A DNA stretch of 11,771 nt from Actinomycetes bacterium (GTDB lineage Bacteria; Actinomycetota; Aquicultoria; CAJVYJ01; JAUVQD01), in contig JAUWIO010000009.1 of assembly GCA_030605305.1 (NCBI GenBank), positions 1 to 11,771 on the forward strand, in the 5' to 3' direction. The notes beneath the pieces are model-generated. The model was not told the origin of the DNA. It saw nothing but the letters and a program-made list of their open reading frames with translations, and made no database searches. This document shows positions 1-8,395 of this stretch, one piece after another (positions within the stretch are counted from its first letter, which is position 1; every line of letters begins with the position of its first letter). Both the position numbers and the translations under genes were made by a program.

Positions 1-355
1 CTGCCGTGGCAGACGCCTTATTCTTTCGGCCCTTCTTGCCCGACTTCGAACGGCCCTCTTTGCTGGACCGCAGAGTGTCGATCTCCTCCAAGACAGTCGA
101 AGCCTCGGCGGTGAACTTTTTGCGCAGACCCTCGTAATCATCATCAGAAAGCTTGCCGGTCTGATAGTCGAACTCCAGGTCCTTCAGGGCCGAATAGATG
201 GTGTCTTTTTGCGACAACAGACCTTGCAGGGGTGTCTCTGCATAGTCGTCACCGAAAGCCACCGCCCCCCGTCGCAGGAAAGGTTCAAACTTATACAGGC
301 CGGCCCCAAAAAGGACCCACGTCATCACTAACGGTGAGAACACTGAATTATCCAC
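1..355 (-). CDS. CcmI-like membrane protein, partial (3' end beyond the window)
   Basis: Open frame of 118 codons read from a GTG at 355 and continuing off the left edge. A hydrophobic segment (about residues 6-21) is followed by a linker and a helical stretch (about 55-95) containing ALKDLEFDYQTGKLSDDDY. That pattern resembles the N-terminal region of CcmI-type proteins and of short proteins that close Ccm clusters in non-proteobacteria. The visible tail (about 99-118) is rich in Lys, Ser and Arg. GTG is chosen because it keeps the membrane segment whole and lies 3 bp after the CcmH-like stop; an ATG at 325 is the alternative and would cut that segment. The Shine-Dalgarno is weak, so translational coupling is likely. 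In CcmI the role is handling apocytochrome at the membrane; that role is inferred here from context and the short motif only. Confidence 0.6.
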   Translation of the reverse strand, partial: MDNSVFSPLVMTWVLFGAGLYKFEPFLRRGAVAFGDDYAETPLQGLLSQKDTIYSALKDLEFDYQTGKLSDDDYEGLRKKFTAEASTVLEEIDTLRSSKEGRSKSGKKGRKNKASATA

Positions 356-358
356 TAT

Positions 359-842
359 TTACCACACGAAATCCTTGAGCTCATTCTCAATTCGTTCATC
401 ATGCATTCCGGCTTCTTTAGTGTCGCCGCGGACATCGCCGCTGTCGTTATCGTCGCGATCTCCGTCATCATCATTATCATTACGATCGATCCAGGAGCTC
501 ATTATCTTAACAACGCCTATCCCGCCGGCAAAAACAACCGCGAAGGGCATGATCCAAGCAATCAGATCGAATCCCTTCTTCTCCGGAGCAGCCAGCGCCT
601 CTTTGCCATAGTTCTCTTTCAGATAAGCTACGATCTGTGCCTTACCAAGACCAGAGTCGATCTTGGTCTTGATGAATGCGCGCATGCTCTGCCCGCACTC
701 CATATCGCAATGGGCCAGCCCCTTATTGCAGCCGCAATTGCAGATAAATTCACCCGCGACCTCTCTCACCGTGACCGCCATCGCCGTCCCGGAAAGCCCC
801 TGTAAAAGCAGGACCATCATGACCAGTACCGTTATCCATCTC

Positions 843-853
<11 letters not shown>
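359..853 (-). CDS. ccmH: CcmH-like cytochrome c maturation thiol protein
   Basis: 164 aa. Residues 1-26 form a signal peptide ending in AMA. A cysteine cluster C38-N-C40-G-C42 followed by C49 and C53 sits in the short helical domain expected of CcmH/CycL, and is followed by a membrane helix at about 97-118. CcmH normally has a single LRCxxC pair and reduces apocytochrome CxxCH thiols for haem ligation. The CxCGC plus C(x3)C arrangement is a variant that I recall from Gram-positive and Chloroflexi-type proteins. The C-terminal cytoplasmic tail (about 123-164) is rich in Asp and Asn. Translation starts at GTG (853), overlapping the end of ccmF by 11 bp, with a GGGAGGCGG ribosome site inside ccmF. 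It is expected to work with CcmF and CcmI at the outer face of the cytoplasmic membrane. Confidence 0.8.
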
Positions 854-2861
<2,008 letters not shown>

Positions 2862-2905
2862 GTTGTGTTTAAGTAACCGCCTTTTCTCTTTGCTCTATGC
2901 GGGCT

Positions 2906-3439
2906 TTATTCTCCAGCAACCGTCTTGCCGGCATCCCGGCCGGATTCTTTGTCGGACTGGCCTTTCTTGGCCATATCTTTTTGGTCCTGGTCCGTCGGTT
3001 CGTACTTGGACGGACACTTGGCCAGGACCGTATCAGCAGTAAAAACGCCATTCTTATCGAGCGTACCATCGGCTAGAGCGAGGACGCCGTCTTGGAACGT
3101 GTCCGGAAGGATACCATTATATTTGACGATCAGCCGATTCGAAGGGAGTGTTTCTTTCACTGAGACCAGGACCATCTCGCTCTCACTCTCGGAATCCGTG
3201 ACCATAAACTCCCATTTGCGTGTCGAGGCCTTACCTTTAGTGGTGTCGCTGATGACCGTCCCGCCGACCCGGACTCGCTCGCCATAGACCGACTCGGCGT
3301 CGACTGAGGCCTTGGCGAGCAACTCGCTCGGCTTCATATAGTAAGTCAAAGTACCGCTCATCGACGTCACCACCAGGGCGCCGATCCCGCCGACTACCAC
3401 GAATAGCGCGATCAATAGTTTAACTTTTTTCTTGTTCAT
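2906..3439 (-). CDS. ccmE: CcmE haem chaperone, CxxxY type (copy 1)
   Basis: 177 aa. An N-terminal positive stretch (MNKKKVK) and one membrane helix (about 8-26) anchor an OB-fold-like domain: YYMKPSELL (33-41), VRVGGTV (56-62), VKYNGILPDTF (105-115) and VLAKCPSKYEP (138-148). CcmE carries haem from CcmC to CcmF through a covalent bond to a His in the classic HxxxY motif. Here the position is Cys142 with Tyr146, the CxxxY form described in archaea and some anaerobic bacteria. The hydrophilic tail (149-177) is unusual only in being rich in Lys and Asp. ATG at 3439 has GAGGAG 7 nt upstream. It lies 25 bp after a second CcmE gene. Confidence 0.92.
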   Translation of the reverse strand: MNKKKVKLLIALFVVVGGIGALVVTSMSGTLTYYMKPSELLAKASVDAESVYGERVRVGGTVISDTTKGKASTRKWEFMVTDSESESEMVLVSVKETLPSNRLIVKYNGILPDTFQDGVLALADGTLDKNGVFTADTVLAKCPSKYEPTDQDQKDMAKKGQSDKESGRDAGKTVAGE

Positions 3440-3464
3440 CGCTCACTCCTCATCCCGGCCGCCG

Positions 3465-3902
3465 CTATCGGTATAGCGCGCCTCTTATTCCCAGTGCCTT
3501 ATATGTGCTAATGGTCGCCTTCTCGGGCAGATAGTTTTCCGGGCACCTGACCAGTATCCTGTCGGCGTCGAACGCCCCGTCCCGCCATGAACCCTCGACG
3601 ACCACCTCGCTGAGGTCGGAAAAATTCTCCGGCAGATAACTATAATAACGCACCGGTATCGCCCGCTTCTCCCCGGCGGCCTTGATCTCGAAAGCCACCA
3701 GGCCCTCGCCAGTCTCAAGTGTCCCGCCGACGATCTTCCCGCCGATCCGGGCTCCCGCCCCCTGCGCATCGGCCTGCCCCAAGAACTCCTCTGGCGTCAA
3801 CCAGTAATTAGCCGGACTGCCTCGCAGTATAATAACACCTAAGCCCAAAACGGCCACAATCATCGCCGCCGCTGCCACAACTATTTTCTTGCGCTGACTC
3901 AA
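3465..3902 (-). CDS. CcmE paralogue, CxxxY type (copy 2)
   Basis: 145 aa from a TTG at 3902. It has the CcmE plan: MSQRKK, one membrane helix (about 7-27), YWLTPEEFL (33-41), ARIGGKIVGG (51-60), VRYYSYLPENF (84-94) and a haem-site motif C120-P-E-N-Y124. The start is chosen because the TTG overlaps the TGA stop of the upstream gene (TTGA), has GGAG 9 nt upstream, and puts a short positive stretch right before the membrane helix. Longer in-frame starts at 3917 or 3968 would overlap the upstream gene much further. It is a divergent paralogue of the neighbouring CcmE, which also has CxxxY, rather than a recent copy. Whether both hold haem, or one hands it to the other, cannot be told from sequence. 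Confidence 0.85.
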   Translation of the reverse strand: MSQRKKIVVAAAAMIVAVLGLGVIILRGSPANYWLTPEEFLGQADAQGAGARIGGKIVGGTLETGEGLVAFEIKAAGEKRAIPVRYYSYLPENFSDLSEVVVEGSWRDGAFDADRILVRCPENYLPEKATISTYKALGIRGALYR

Positions 3903-4843
3903 ACCGCGTCTCCACATTCGGAACAGAACTTCACATTTGACGCCACTGGGCGCCCGCACGATGAGCAAAACTTGGTGCCCGCAGCTGTCGTTCTTCGGTC
4001 ATCCTTAGCTTTAGCCTTAGCCACCGGCCTAGCAATGACCGGCGCCGGGCTGGGCCGGAAGCGCCAAACAAACACCGCTGTTATCGCGGCCAGGAACACG
4101 CCGGCGAAGAGCAGTATCTCCTGACGGAGCGGCCCTTGGTCGGCGCCGCCCGTCAACGCCTGCCCCCCAGCGGCCACCACCGGCAGGGTGCTCGGGTTGT
4201 TTCTTGGTTTAGATACAGCTGGATCGGTCTTCACGTAGCTGGCATTGATGGTTATTACCTGGTCTTTTTTCACATCGGAATAAGTAAAGGTATTGACGTT
4301 CATGCCTTCGGAGTCGCGGACGGTCTCGTCCGGCGCGGGCGTCAGTTCAAACTCCTCGGCTTTGAGCGGTTGCTGCACCCCGATCATCAGGGTCTTCACT
4401 GATTCCGGCGCTTTGAATTCGTACTTGAAGGACTTTTGTCCGTTTGCGGTCGCCGCCTGCTCTGAGAAGGGGTCCCAATAGTACTCAAAGAAGAGGTTCT
4501 TGGCTTGAGTCGCCTGGTATGAGACAGAGCGAAAGCCGTCCTTATCAGTTGTCTGATACGGCTTACAGACATGCCCTCCGCCCTCCGGCACTTCGCAAGC
4601 CATGCCGATCTCTGGGTCCTTGGCGTCGGCTGGGACGAGAAACTCAGCGGTATAGGGCAGTTCGACATCGTCGGCAAGTTTTGCCTGAAATACCGCGAGA
4701 ACCCGCGGATCGTCATATTCAGGCATAACCGAAACCGACATCTCTTCGATGACGTGCTCGGCCGCGACGGCCGCCCCCGACAGAGATTGGAGCGACAGGG
4801 CCGCTAATAGCGCGATCATCCCCGAAAGTCTCAACGCTCGCAC
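3899..4843 (-). CDS. Membrane protein of the Ccm operon with cytoplasmic C-terminal zinc ribbon
   Basis: 314 aa, GTG start at 4843 with GGAG 8 nt upstream, directly abutting the upstream stop codon. Domains in order: signal peptide (1-28), an extracytoplasmic beta-rich region (about 30-215) with two cysteines, C83 and C93, that could form a disulfide, a low-complexity linker, a membrane helix (about 243-260), a basic linker, and a zinc ribbon with C293-x2-C296 and C307-x2-C310. The outer domain contains FFEYYWDPF (118-126). I do not recognise the extracytoplasmic domain. The ribbon is a general zinc-binding module and gives no specific function. Placement between a DUF2318 protein and CcmE suggests a role in haem or apocytochrome handling in this lineage; this is inference. 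Confidence 0.75.
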   Translation of the reverse strand: MRALRLSGMIALLAALSLQSLSGAAVAAEHVIEEMSVSVMPEYDDPRVLAVFQAKLADDVELPYTAEFLVPADAKDPEIGMACEVPEGGGHVCKPYQTTDKDGFRSVSYQATQAKNLFFEYYWDPFSEQAATANGQKSFKYEFKAPESVKTLMIGVQQPLKAEEFELTPAPDETVRDSEGMNVNTFTYSDVKKDQVITINASYVKTDPAVSKPRNNPSTLPVVAAGGQALTGGADQGPLRQEILLFAGVFLAAITAVFVWRFRPSPAPVIARPVAKAKAKDDRRTTAAGTKFCSSCGRPVASNVKFCSECGDAV

Positions 4844-5509
4844 CTAGGTCTCCGTCCTCGGCTGCCAGGTCTCCAGGGTACTCTTAGGTATCAGGATCTC
4901 GCCATCTTTCACTTCGACCTCGATCTCGTCGGGCGGATAGGCGCCGCAGGCCCCTGAGCGCGGCTCTAGAGTCTCCGCGTCCCACTTCGTCCCGCAGGAA
5001 TTACAGGTCAAGGTGGCGTCTTCCTCAGTATGAAAGGTCGTCGACCGGCAGGGCTCACAATAGGCGATCCCGACGGTCAGTTTTCCGGACGGGCTGACCA
5101 TGGCCAGCACCGGAAGTTCGGGTAGGCCGGCGAAATTGCGATCTTCGGTGCGAACATTAGGAGATTGGAAAGCGAACCGCACCAGCTTGCTCTTGAGGAC
5201 CTCCGCCACGGGGATCTTGACCATGTCGCCGGCGACTTGATAGTCGATGGGCGCCATGTCGACCCGCCCGACTGTATAGTCGACAGCTTCACTAATAGAG
5301 GTCCTGGTAATAGGAGCTTCCGCTGGAGCGGTCGAACGAGCGCCCACCACGGATTCACTGCCGGAGCCGCCGCCTAAAACTATCGCCACGCCACCGCCGA
5401 CCATTATCAGCATCAAGGCGCCGATGAGAATCGTCGTCGAGCTGACCTTGGCTTTGTTCTGCGTAACTTTCTTTTTCTTGCTTTGCGGTTTCTTCTTTTT
5501 TCCACCCAT
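4844..5509 (-). CDS. Membrane-anchored DUF2318 cysteine-rich protein, first gene of the Ccm operon
   Basis: 221 aa from an ATG at 5509 with AGGA 6 nt upstream; a TTG at 5557 is in frame but has no ribosome site and would put the start upstream of the hairpin. The N-terminus is strongly Lys-rich (3-22), followed by a membrane helix (about 25-46) that should place the rest outside. The C-terminal part matches DUF2318: C151-x2-C154, H160, C169-x2-C172, then KWDAETL and C188 before YPPDEIEVEV. The four paired cysteines could bind a metal or Fe-S centre. DUF2318 proteins are often found with iron transport genes, but their reaction is not known to me. Here it leads a cytochrome c maturation operon, so a part in metal, haem or thiol handling outside the membrane is likely but unproven. 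Confidence 0.8.
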   Translation of the reverse strand: MGGKKKKPQSKKKKVTQNKAKVSSTTILIGALMLIMVGGGVAIVLGGGSGSESVVGARSTAPAEAPITRTSISEAVDYTVGRVDMAPIDYQVAGDMVKIPVAEVLKSKLVRFAFQSPNVRTEDRNFAGLPELPVLAMVSPSGKLTVGIAYCEPCRSTTFHTEEDATLTCNSCGTKWDAETLEPRSGACGAYPPDEIEVEVKDGEILIPKSTLETWQPRTET

Positions 5510-5530
5510 TCGCATTCCTTTCAGCACAAC

Positions 5531-5550
5531 AAAAAACCCCAACCGGGGTT
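5531..5550 (-). terminator. Hairpin plus T-run in the Ccm operon leader (possible attenuator)
   Basis: Read on the minus strand: AACCCC, loop GGTT, GGGGTT, followed by a run that gives six T in total. The stem is 6 bp and perfect. It lies downstream of the promoter at 5623-5651 and about 20 bp before the first start codon at 5509, so it would end transcription before the operon. An ACCCCC segment at 5565-5570 could pair with the GGGGT arm instead, giving a two-state leader. That alternative is inference. Confidence 0.55.
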
Positions 5551-5580
5551 CAGACAAGCCCAGCGGGGGTCAACGAATCC

Positions 5581-5595
5581 TAATCTAAAAGATTA
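5581..5595. promoter_or_regulatory. Inverted repeat in the Ccm leader, possible operator
   Basis: TAATCT-AAA-AGATTA, a perfect 6-bp inverted repeat with a 3-bp centre, lying about 20 bp into the predicted transcript of the Ccm operon. It is AT-rich in a GC-rich setting. Short repeats of this size also occur by chance. Confidence 0.25.
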
Positions 5596-5622
5596 TTCTG
5601 TTGCGCTTGCCTGAACAAATGC

Positions 5623-5651
5623 ATCATACCAGACCACACACTGGGGTGCAA
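5623..5651 (-). promoter_or_regulatory. Sigma-A-type promoter of the Ccm operon, extended -10
   Basis: On the minus strand: -35 TTGCAC (5651-5646), 17-bp spacer, -10 TATGAT (5628-5623) preceded by TGG, which makes an extended -10. The start of transcription would be near 5616, about 107 nt before the first codon at 5509. Confidence 0.65.
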
Positions 5652-5673
5652 CGGCGATTCGCGCTGGCGCCCC

Positions 5674-5701
5674 TTGTTTTATCGCAACGATTTGTTAGAC
5701 T
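5674..5701 (+). promoter_or_regulatory. Promoter of the acidic protein-cytochrome b pair
   Basis: -35 TTGTTT (5674-5679), 16-bp spacer, -10 TAGACT (5696-5701) preceded by TGT, an extended -10. It is back to back with the Ccm promoter; the two -35 boxes are 22 bp apart, so one regulator bound between them could act on both. Confidence 0.45.
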
Positions 5702-5750
5702 CGCCACGCGAATTCCAAAACGAAAGGCCTGAAGAGAGGTGGCTTTGACA

Positions 5751-6194
5751 GTGAACAGTATCACTTCGACTAGAAATCTATTGATCGTGATCGTCTGCTC
5801 GTTAGTTATCATATTGATGCCGGGCACCGCCATGGCCAGCCCAGGCCACGGAACAGGTATCCTTCAGGAAGATAGCGCTCATGAAGCCCCGCAACCGGAT
5901 GACGCAGAGGCCGAAGCGCCCACGACCGAGGACCGCGCGGGTGACGACACAACCGAAGCGCCCAGTGAGAGTTCGGCGACCGAAGACGCTGACGACGACC
6001 ATGAATCAACAGCGACCGCCGAGGATACGGCGAAAACAACTGCCGCACAACCGGAGCCCGCCGAGAAGGAAACTCATAACGATCCAGGTGAGCATTATAG
6101 TGTCAATTCCGCGGATGCGAACGGCTATGCGGTGGCCATCGGGATCACTCTCGGAGTCGTAGGGCTATTCGGCTTAGCGCTCCGCTACCAATAA
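5751..6194 (+). CDS. Acidic secreted protein with C-terminal membrane anchor
   Basis: 147 aa from the GTG at 5751. A signal peptide (1-29, ending AMA) is followed by SPGHGTG, a long linker rich in Asp, Glu, Thr, Ala and Ser (about 39-110), and a C-terminal helix (about 126-144) ending in LRYQ. So both ends are at the membrane and the acidic part faces outward. There is no CxxCH motif; the only Cys is in the signal peptide, so it is not a c-type cytochrome. The ribosome site AGAGGTGG (5735-5742) fits the GTG at 5751 or a TTG at 5745; a GTG at 5739 overlaps it and is unlikely. The cytochrome b gene follows 22 bp later, so the two are probably co-transcribed and the protein may be an accessory subunit. 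I do not recognise a family. Confidence 0.7.
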   Translation: MNSITSTRNLLIVIVCSLVIILMPGTAMASPGHGTGILQEDSAHEAPQPDDAEAEAPTTEDRAGDDTTEAPSESSATEDADDDHESTATAEDTAKTTAAQPEPAEKETHNDPGEHYSVNSADANGYAVAIGITLGVVGLFGLALRYQ

Positions 6195-6216
6195 TCAAAT
6201 ACAGAGGTGTACGCTG

Positions 6217-7314
6217 ATGAATGATGGACAAATTGAGTCACGAGAAGAGATAGCACAAGAGCAGGATCAGTCCGAGCAGGGCGCCCCTTCCGGCCGCCTC
6301 GGCCGGTTTCTGGAAGAGCGCCTGCGCCTGAGCGTCTTCAATTACGCGATCCCGGAGCATGCCAACACTATTTGGTATGCTCTCGGCGGTACGACCTTAA
6401 GCGCCTTTGTCCTGCTAGTCATGTCGGGTGTCTTTCTAAGCCAATTTTATAGCCCCTCGATCACGGGCGCCCACGACAGCATCCTATATATCATTGAAAA
6501 AGCCCCTCTTGGCTGGTTCTTCAGGGGTATTCATCATTGGGCGGCCCAGATCATGTTTGTGGCCATCCTCCTGCACGTGATCCGTATAATAGTGTCGGGG
6601 AGTTACAAGAAGCCGCGGGAGATCACATTTTACACCGGCCTACTTCTTTTCCTCACCACCTTCACGCTCATCTTGACCGGCACCGTCGTCAAGTGGGACC
6701 AGGAAGGTTTTGAAGCTTTGGCCCATTTCGTCGGTGTCTCAAGCTACCTGGGACCGATCGGCTCCTTCTTTTCGGCCCAATTCTCACCGGCGACTGACCT
6801 TCTCTCTCGCGTCTTCTCGTTGCACGCAAGCCTCTTGCCGATGGCTTTGTTGGTACTGGTAGCGGCGCACTTCTATCTGGTCAAGGTGCTTAAGATCTCG
6901 CCCCGCGCGCGGGTACCGCTTACCGACCAACCGGCCACGGCGCCCTTCGCTGGGCACATTCGTCTTCTCTTGAAAGTCTTCCTTGGGGTAACGGCTTTAG
7001 TCATGGTCCTGGCCGTGCTCTTTCGACCGCCGTTCGGAGCCCCACCTATGAGTATGGAGACCGGAGTAAAGCCGCCCTGGATGGTGCTTTGGATCTACGC
7101 GCTTGAAAACAAATTCGGACTACTGGGCGTGCTCTATGGAATCGGGGGGTTGGTAGCGGCCTTGGCCGCCTTCCCGCTCATCGATCGCGGTCCGGAGCTG
7201 CGCCTGGGCCGGCGCAAAGCAGCGCTCGCTTTGCTGATATTGCTGGCTACCGTCCTGATCGGCCTCTCGATACTCGGGTGGATCTCGGAACCGGTCATAC
7301 ATTCCCAAATGTGA
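6217..7314 (+). CDS. Cytochrome b (fused b6 and subunit-IV-like), Rieske-type quinol oxidoreductase subunit
   Basis: 365 aa, ATG at 6217 with GAGGTG 7 nt upstream. Haem ligands are visible as H106/H120 (14 apart) and H203/H218 (15 apart); the longer second spacing is that of cytochrome b6 and of Gram-positive enzymes. Four N-terminal membrane helices (to about 225) carry the haems and three more follow (about 250-268, 302-322, 335-356), so the b6 and subunit IV parts are one polypeptide. The quinol-site motif PEWY is replaced by P286-P287-W288-M289, with the catalytic Glu missing. Such proteins pass electrons from menaquinol to a Rieske or c-type partner. None of these is encoded nearby: the gene before is a cofactor-free acidic protein and the gene after is convergent. 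The partner and direction are unknown. Confidence 0.88.
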   Translation: MNDGQIESREEIAQEQDQSEQGAPSGRLGRFLEERLRLSVFNYAIPEHANTIWYALGGTTLSAFVLLVMSGVFLSQFYSPSITGAHDSILYIIEKAPLGWFFRGIHHWAAQIMFVAILLHVIRIIVSGSYKKPREITFYTGLLLFLTTFTLILTGTVVKWDQEGFEALAHFVGVSSYLGPIGSFFSAQFSPATDLLSRVFSLHASLLPMALLVLVAAHFYLVKVLKISPRARVPLTDQPATAPFAGHIRLLLKVFLGVTALVMVLAVLFRPPFGAPPMSMETGVKPPWMVLWIYALENKFGLLGVLYGIGGLVAALAAFPLIDRGPELRLGRRKAALALLILLATVLIGLSILGWISEPVIHSQM

Positions 7315-7332
7315 TCGCGGGCGTCGGCCGGT

Positions 7333-7839
7333 TCAGCGGGCGGCGACGTTGATGGAGATGATCGTTGTATCGGGGGCGGTGTTCTTAGAGATAGAGACAG
7401 AGGCGGCGCGAGCGTCCTTCGCGGCCGCTAGGATAAAGGCCTCGCCGGCCTCGACTTCATTCGTGATCTCCCAACCGCTCTTTGGAAGCTCCTCTTTATA
7501 AAAGTCTTTGACATCCTGGACCGCCTTCCCTGTCTCGAAGACCACCATGATCATATTCGCCGCTCCGGCTCCCTCGACGGTATTTGTGATCTTAGCTTTC
7601 GGAAAGGTCGGGAAATCTTCAGGCCAGTGTTCCGGGAGTTCGCCGCCGTCGGGGTCGATGACTATCTCGCCTTGCTCGCCGGTGATCTTGATCTTGTCAC
7701 CTTCACGAGAGGCTTTAACCTTGCGCTCTGTCGCCTTGTCGGTCTTGACCGCCTTGCCGCTCTGATCGCACGCGGCCAATGTGGTCGACACCAGCAAGAC
7801 CGCGATGATCGCCACGGCGCGAAAAAAGATGAGTCGCAT
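7333..7839 (-). CDS. Small lipoprotein of unknown function
   Basis: 168 aa. A signal peptide with lipobox L21-A22-A23-C24 predicts lipid attachment at Cys24. After a charged linker (25-60) comes a domain with HWPEDFPTFP (71-80), KAKITNTVEGAG and VQDVKDFYKEELPKSGWEI (about 107-125), a pattern seen in many bacterial lipoproteins of unknown role. The ATG at 7839 shares its A with the TAA stop of the yceD gene (TAATG), so translation is coupled. It is the last gene of the rsmD operon in this window, in the place where rpmF usually follows yceD. Only 18 bp separate it from the convergent cytochrome b gene. Confidence 0.75.
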   Translation of the reverse strand: MRLIFFRAVAIIAVLLVSTTLAACDQSGKAVKTDKATERKVKASREGDKIKITGEQGEIVIDPDGGELPEHWPEDFPTFPKAKITNTVEGAGAANMIMVVFETGKAVQDVKDFYKEELPKSGWEITNEVEAGEAFILAAAKDARAASVSISKNTAPDTTIISINVAAR

Positions 7840-8363
7840 TATTCGCTCTCTTTTTTGAAGAAGTCTTTTAGGGGCGCCAACCGCTCGTCTATCTGCTCTC
7901 GTTTATGGGTGTGCGGCTCCTTATTCAGGTCCTTGCCGCACTCACCGCAGAGACCGGCGCACTCCTCATGACAAAGCGGCCGGATCGGTACCTCTACGAT
8001 CACGTTTTGATAGATGATCGGAGCGACGTCAAGCTTCTTGTCTGCAAGCTTGAAGGCGTCCTCGTTGTCCCCCTCCTCGTCTTCCGACGAGAAGACGGCC
8101 AGCTCCTCAAAGGAGACTGTCGTCGCGTATGTCAGGGGCTCAAGGCAGCGGCCGCAGCGCAATGTAACTGACCCGCTCGTCTCACCGCTGACGACTATCC
8201 CATCCCCAGCGTTATGCAACCGCACATCAAAGGAGAAGGGGGAGAGAAACTCTATTGTCTCGCTGCCAAGCTTGGTCGGTTCGAGGGTTGCTTCTCCAGA
8301 TGCTTCAAGCTCCTCGTCGGGATACTCGAGGAGCTTGGAAATGTCTATCTTAGTGGTATTCAC
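7839..8363 (-). CDS. yceD: YceD/DUF177 family zinc-binding protein
   Basis: 174 aa. DUF177 proteins are linked to large-subunit rRNA metabolism and usually precede rpmF (ribosomal protein L32). Visible signs: LRCGRCLEPL with C70 and C73, an acidic loop (93-103), then C131, C135 and LCGECGKDLN with C139 and C142, giving a likely zinc site. Length is normal. The GTG start (8363) has no clear Shine-Dalgarno; it lies 32 bp after the SepIVA-like gene and was kept because it fits the typical family start (IDISKLL). The following gene is a lipoprotein, not rpmF. Confidence 0.85.
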   Translation of the reverse strand: MNTTKIDISKLLEYPDEELEASGEATLEPTKLGSETIEFLSPFSFDVRLHNAGDGIVVSGETSGSVTLRCGRCLEPLTYATTVSFEELAVFSSEDEEGDNEDAFKLADKKLDVAPIIYQNVIVEVPIRPLCHEECAGLCGECGKDLNKEPHTHKREQIDERLAPLKDFFKKESE

Positions 8364-8395
8364 AGCTAAACATATACCCGTGTCGGGGGTCCGAG

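Noticed and set aside
401..500. Repeat array in the ccmH tail region
   Set aside because: The repeated TCATC/TCGTC pattern is explained by Asp/Asn-rich coding; no spacer structure, so not CRISPR.
401..805. 134-codon plus-strand open frame opposite the CcmH-like gene
   Set aside because: Antisense shadow of a gene with signal peptide, Cys motif and good ribosome site; no independent support.
3903..3968. Longer N-terminus for CcmE copy 2 from 3968
   Set aside because: It would overlap the upstream gene by 70 bp, has no ribosome site, and adds residues before the natural positive stretch and membrane helix.
5751..6194. Acidic protein as a c-type cytochrome partner of cytochrome b
   Set aside because: No CxxCH; its only Cys is in the signal peptide.
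7315..7332. Intrinsic terminator between the convergent cytochrome b and lipoprotein genes
   Set aside because: GC-rich with imperfect pairing, but no T-run on either strand.
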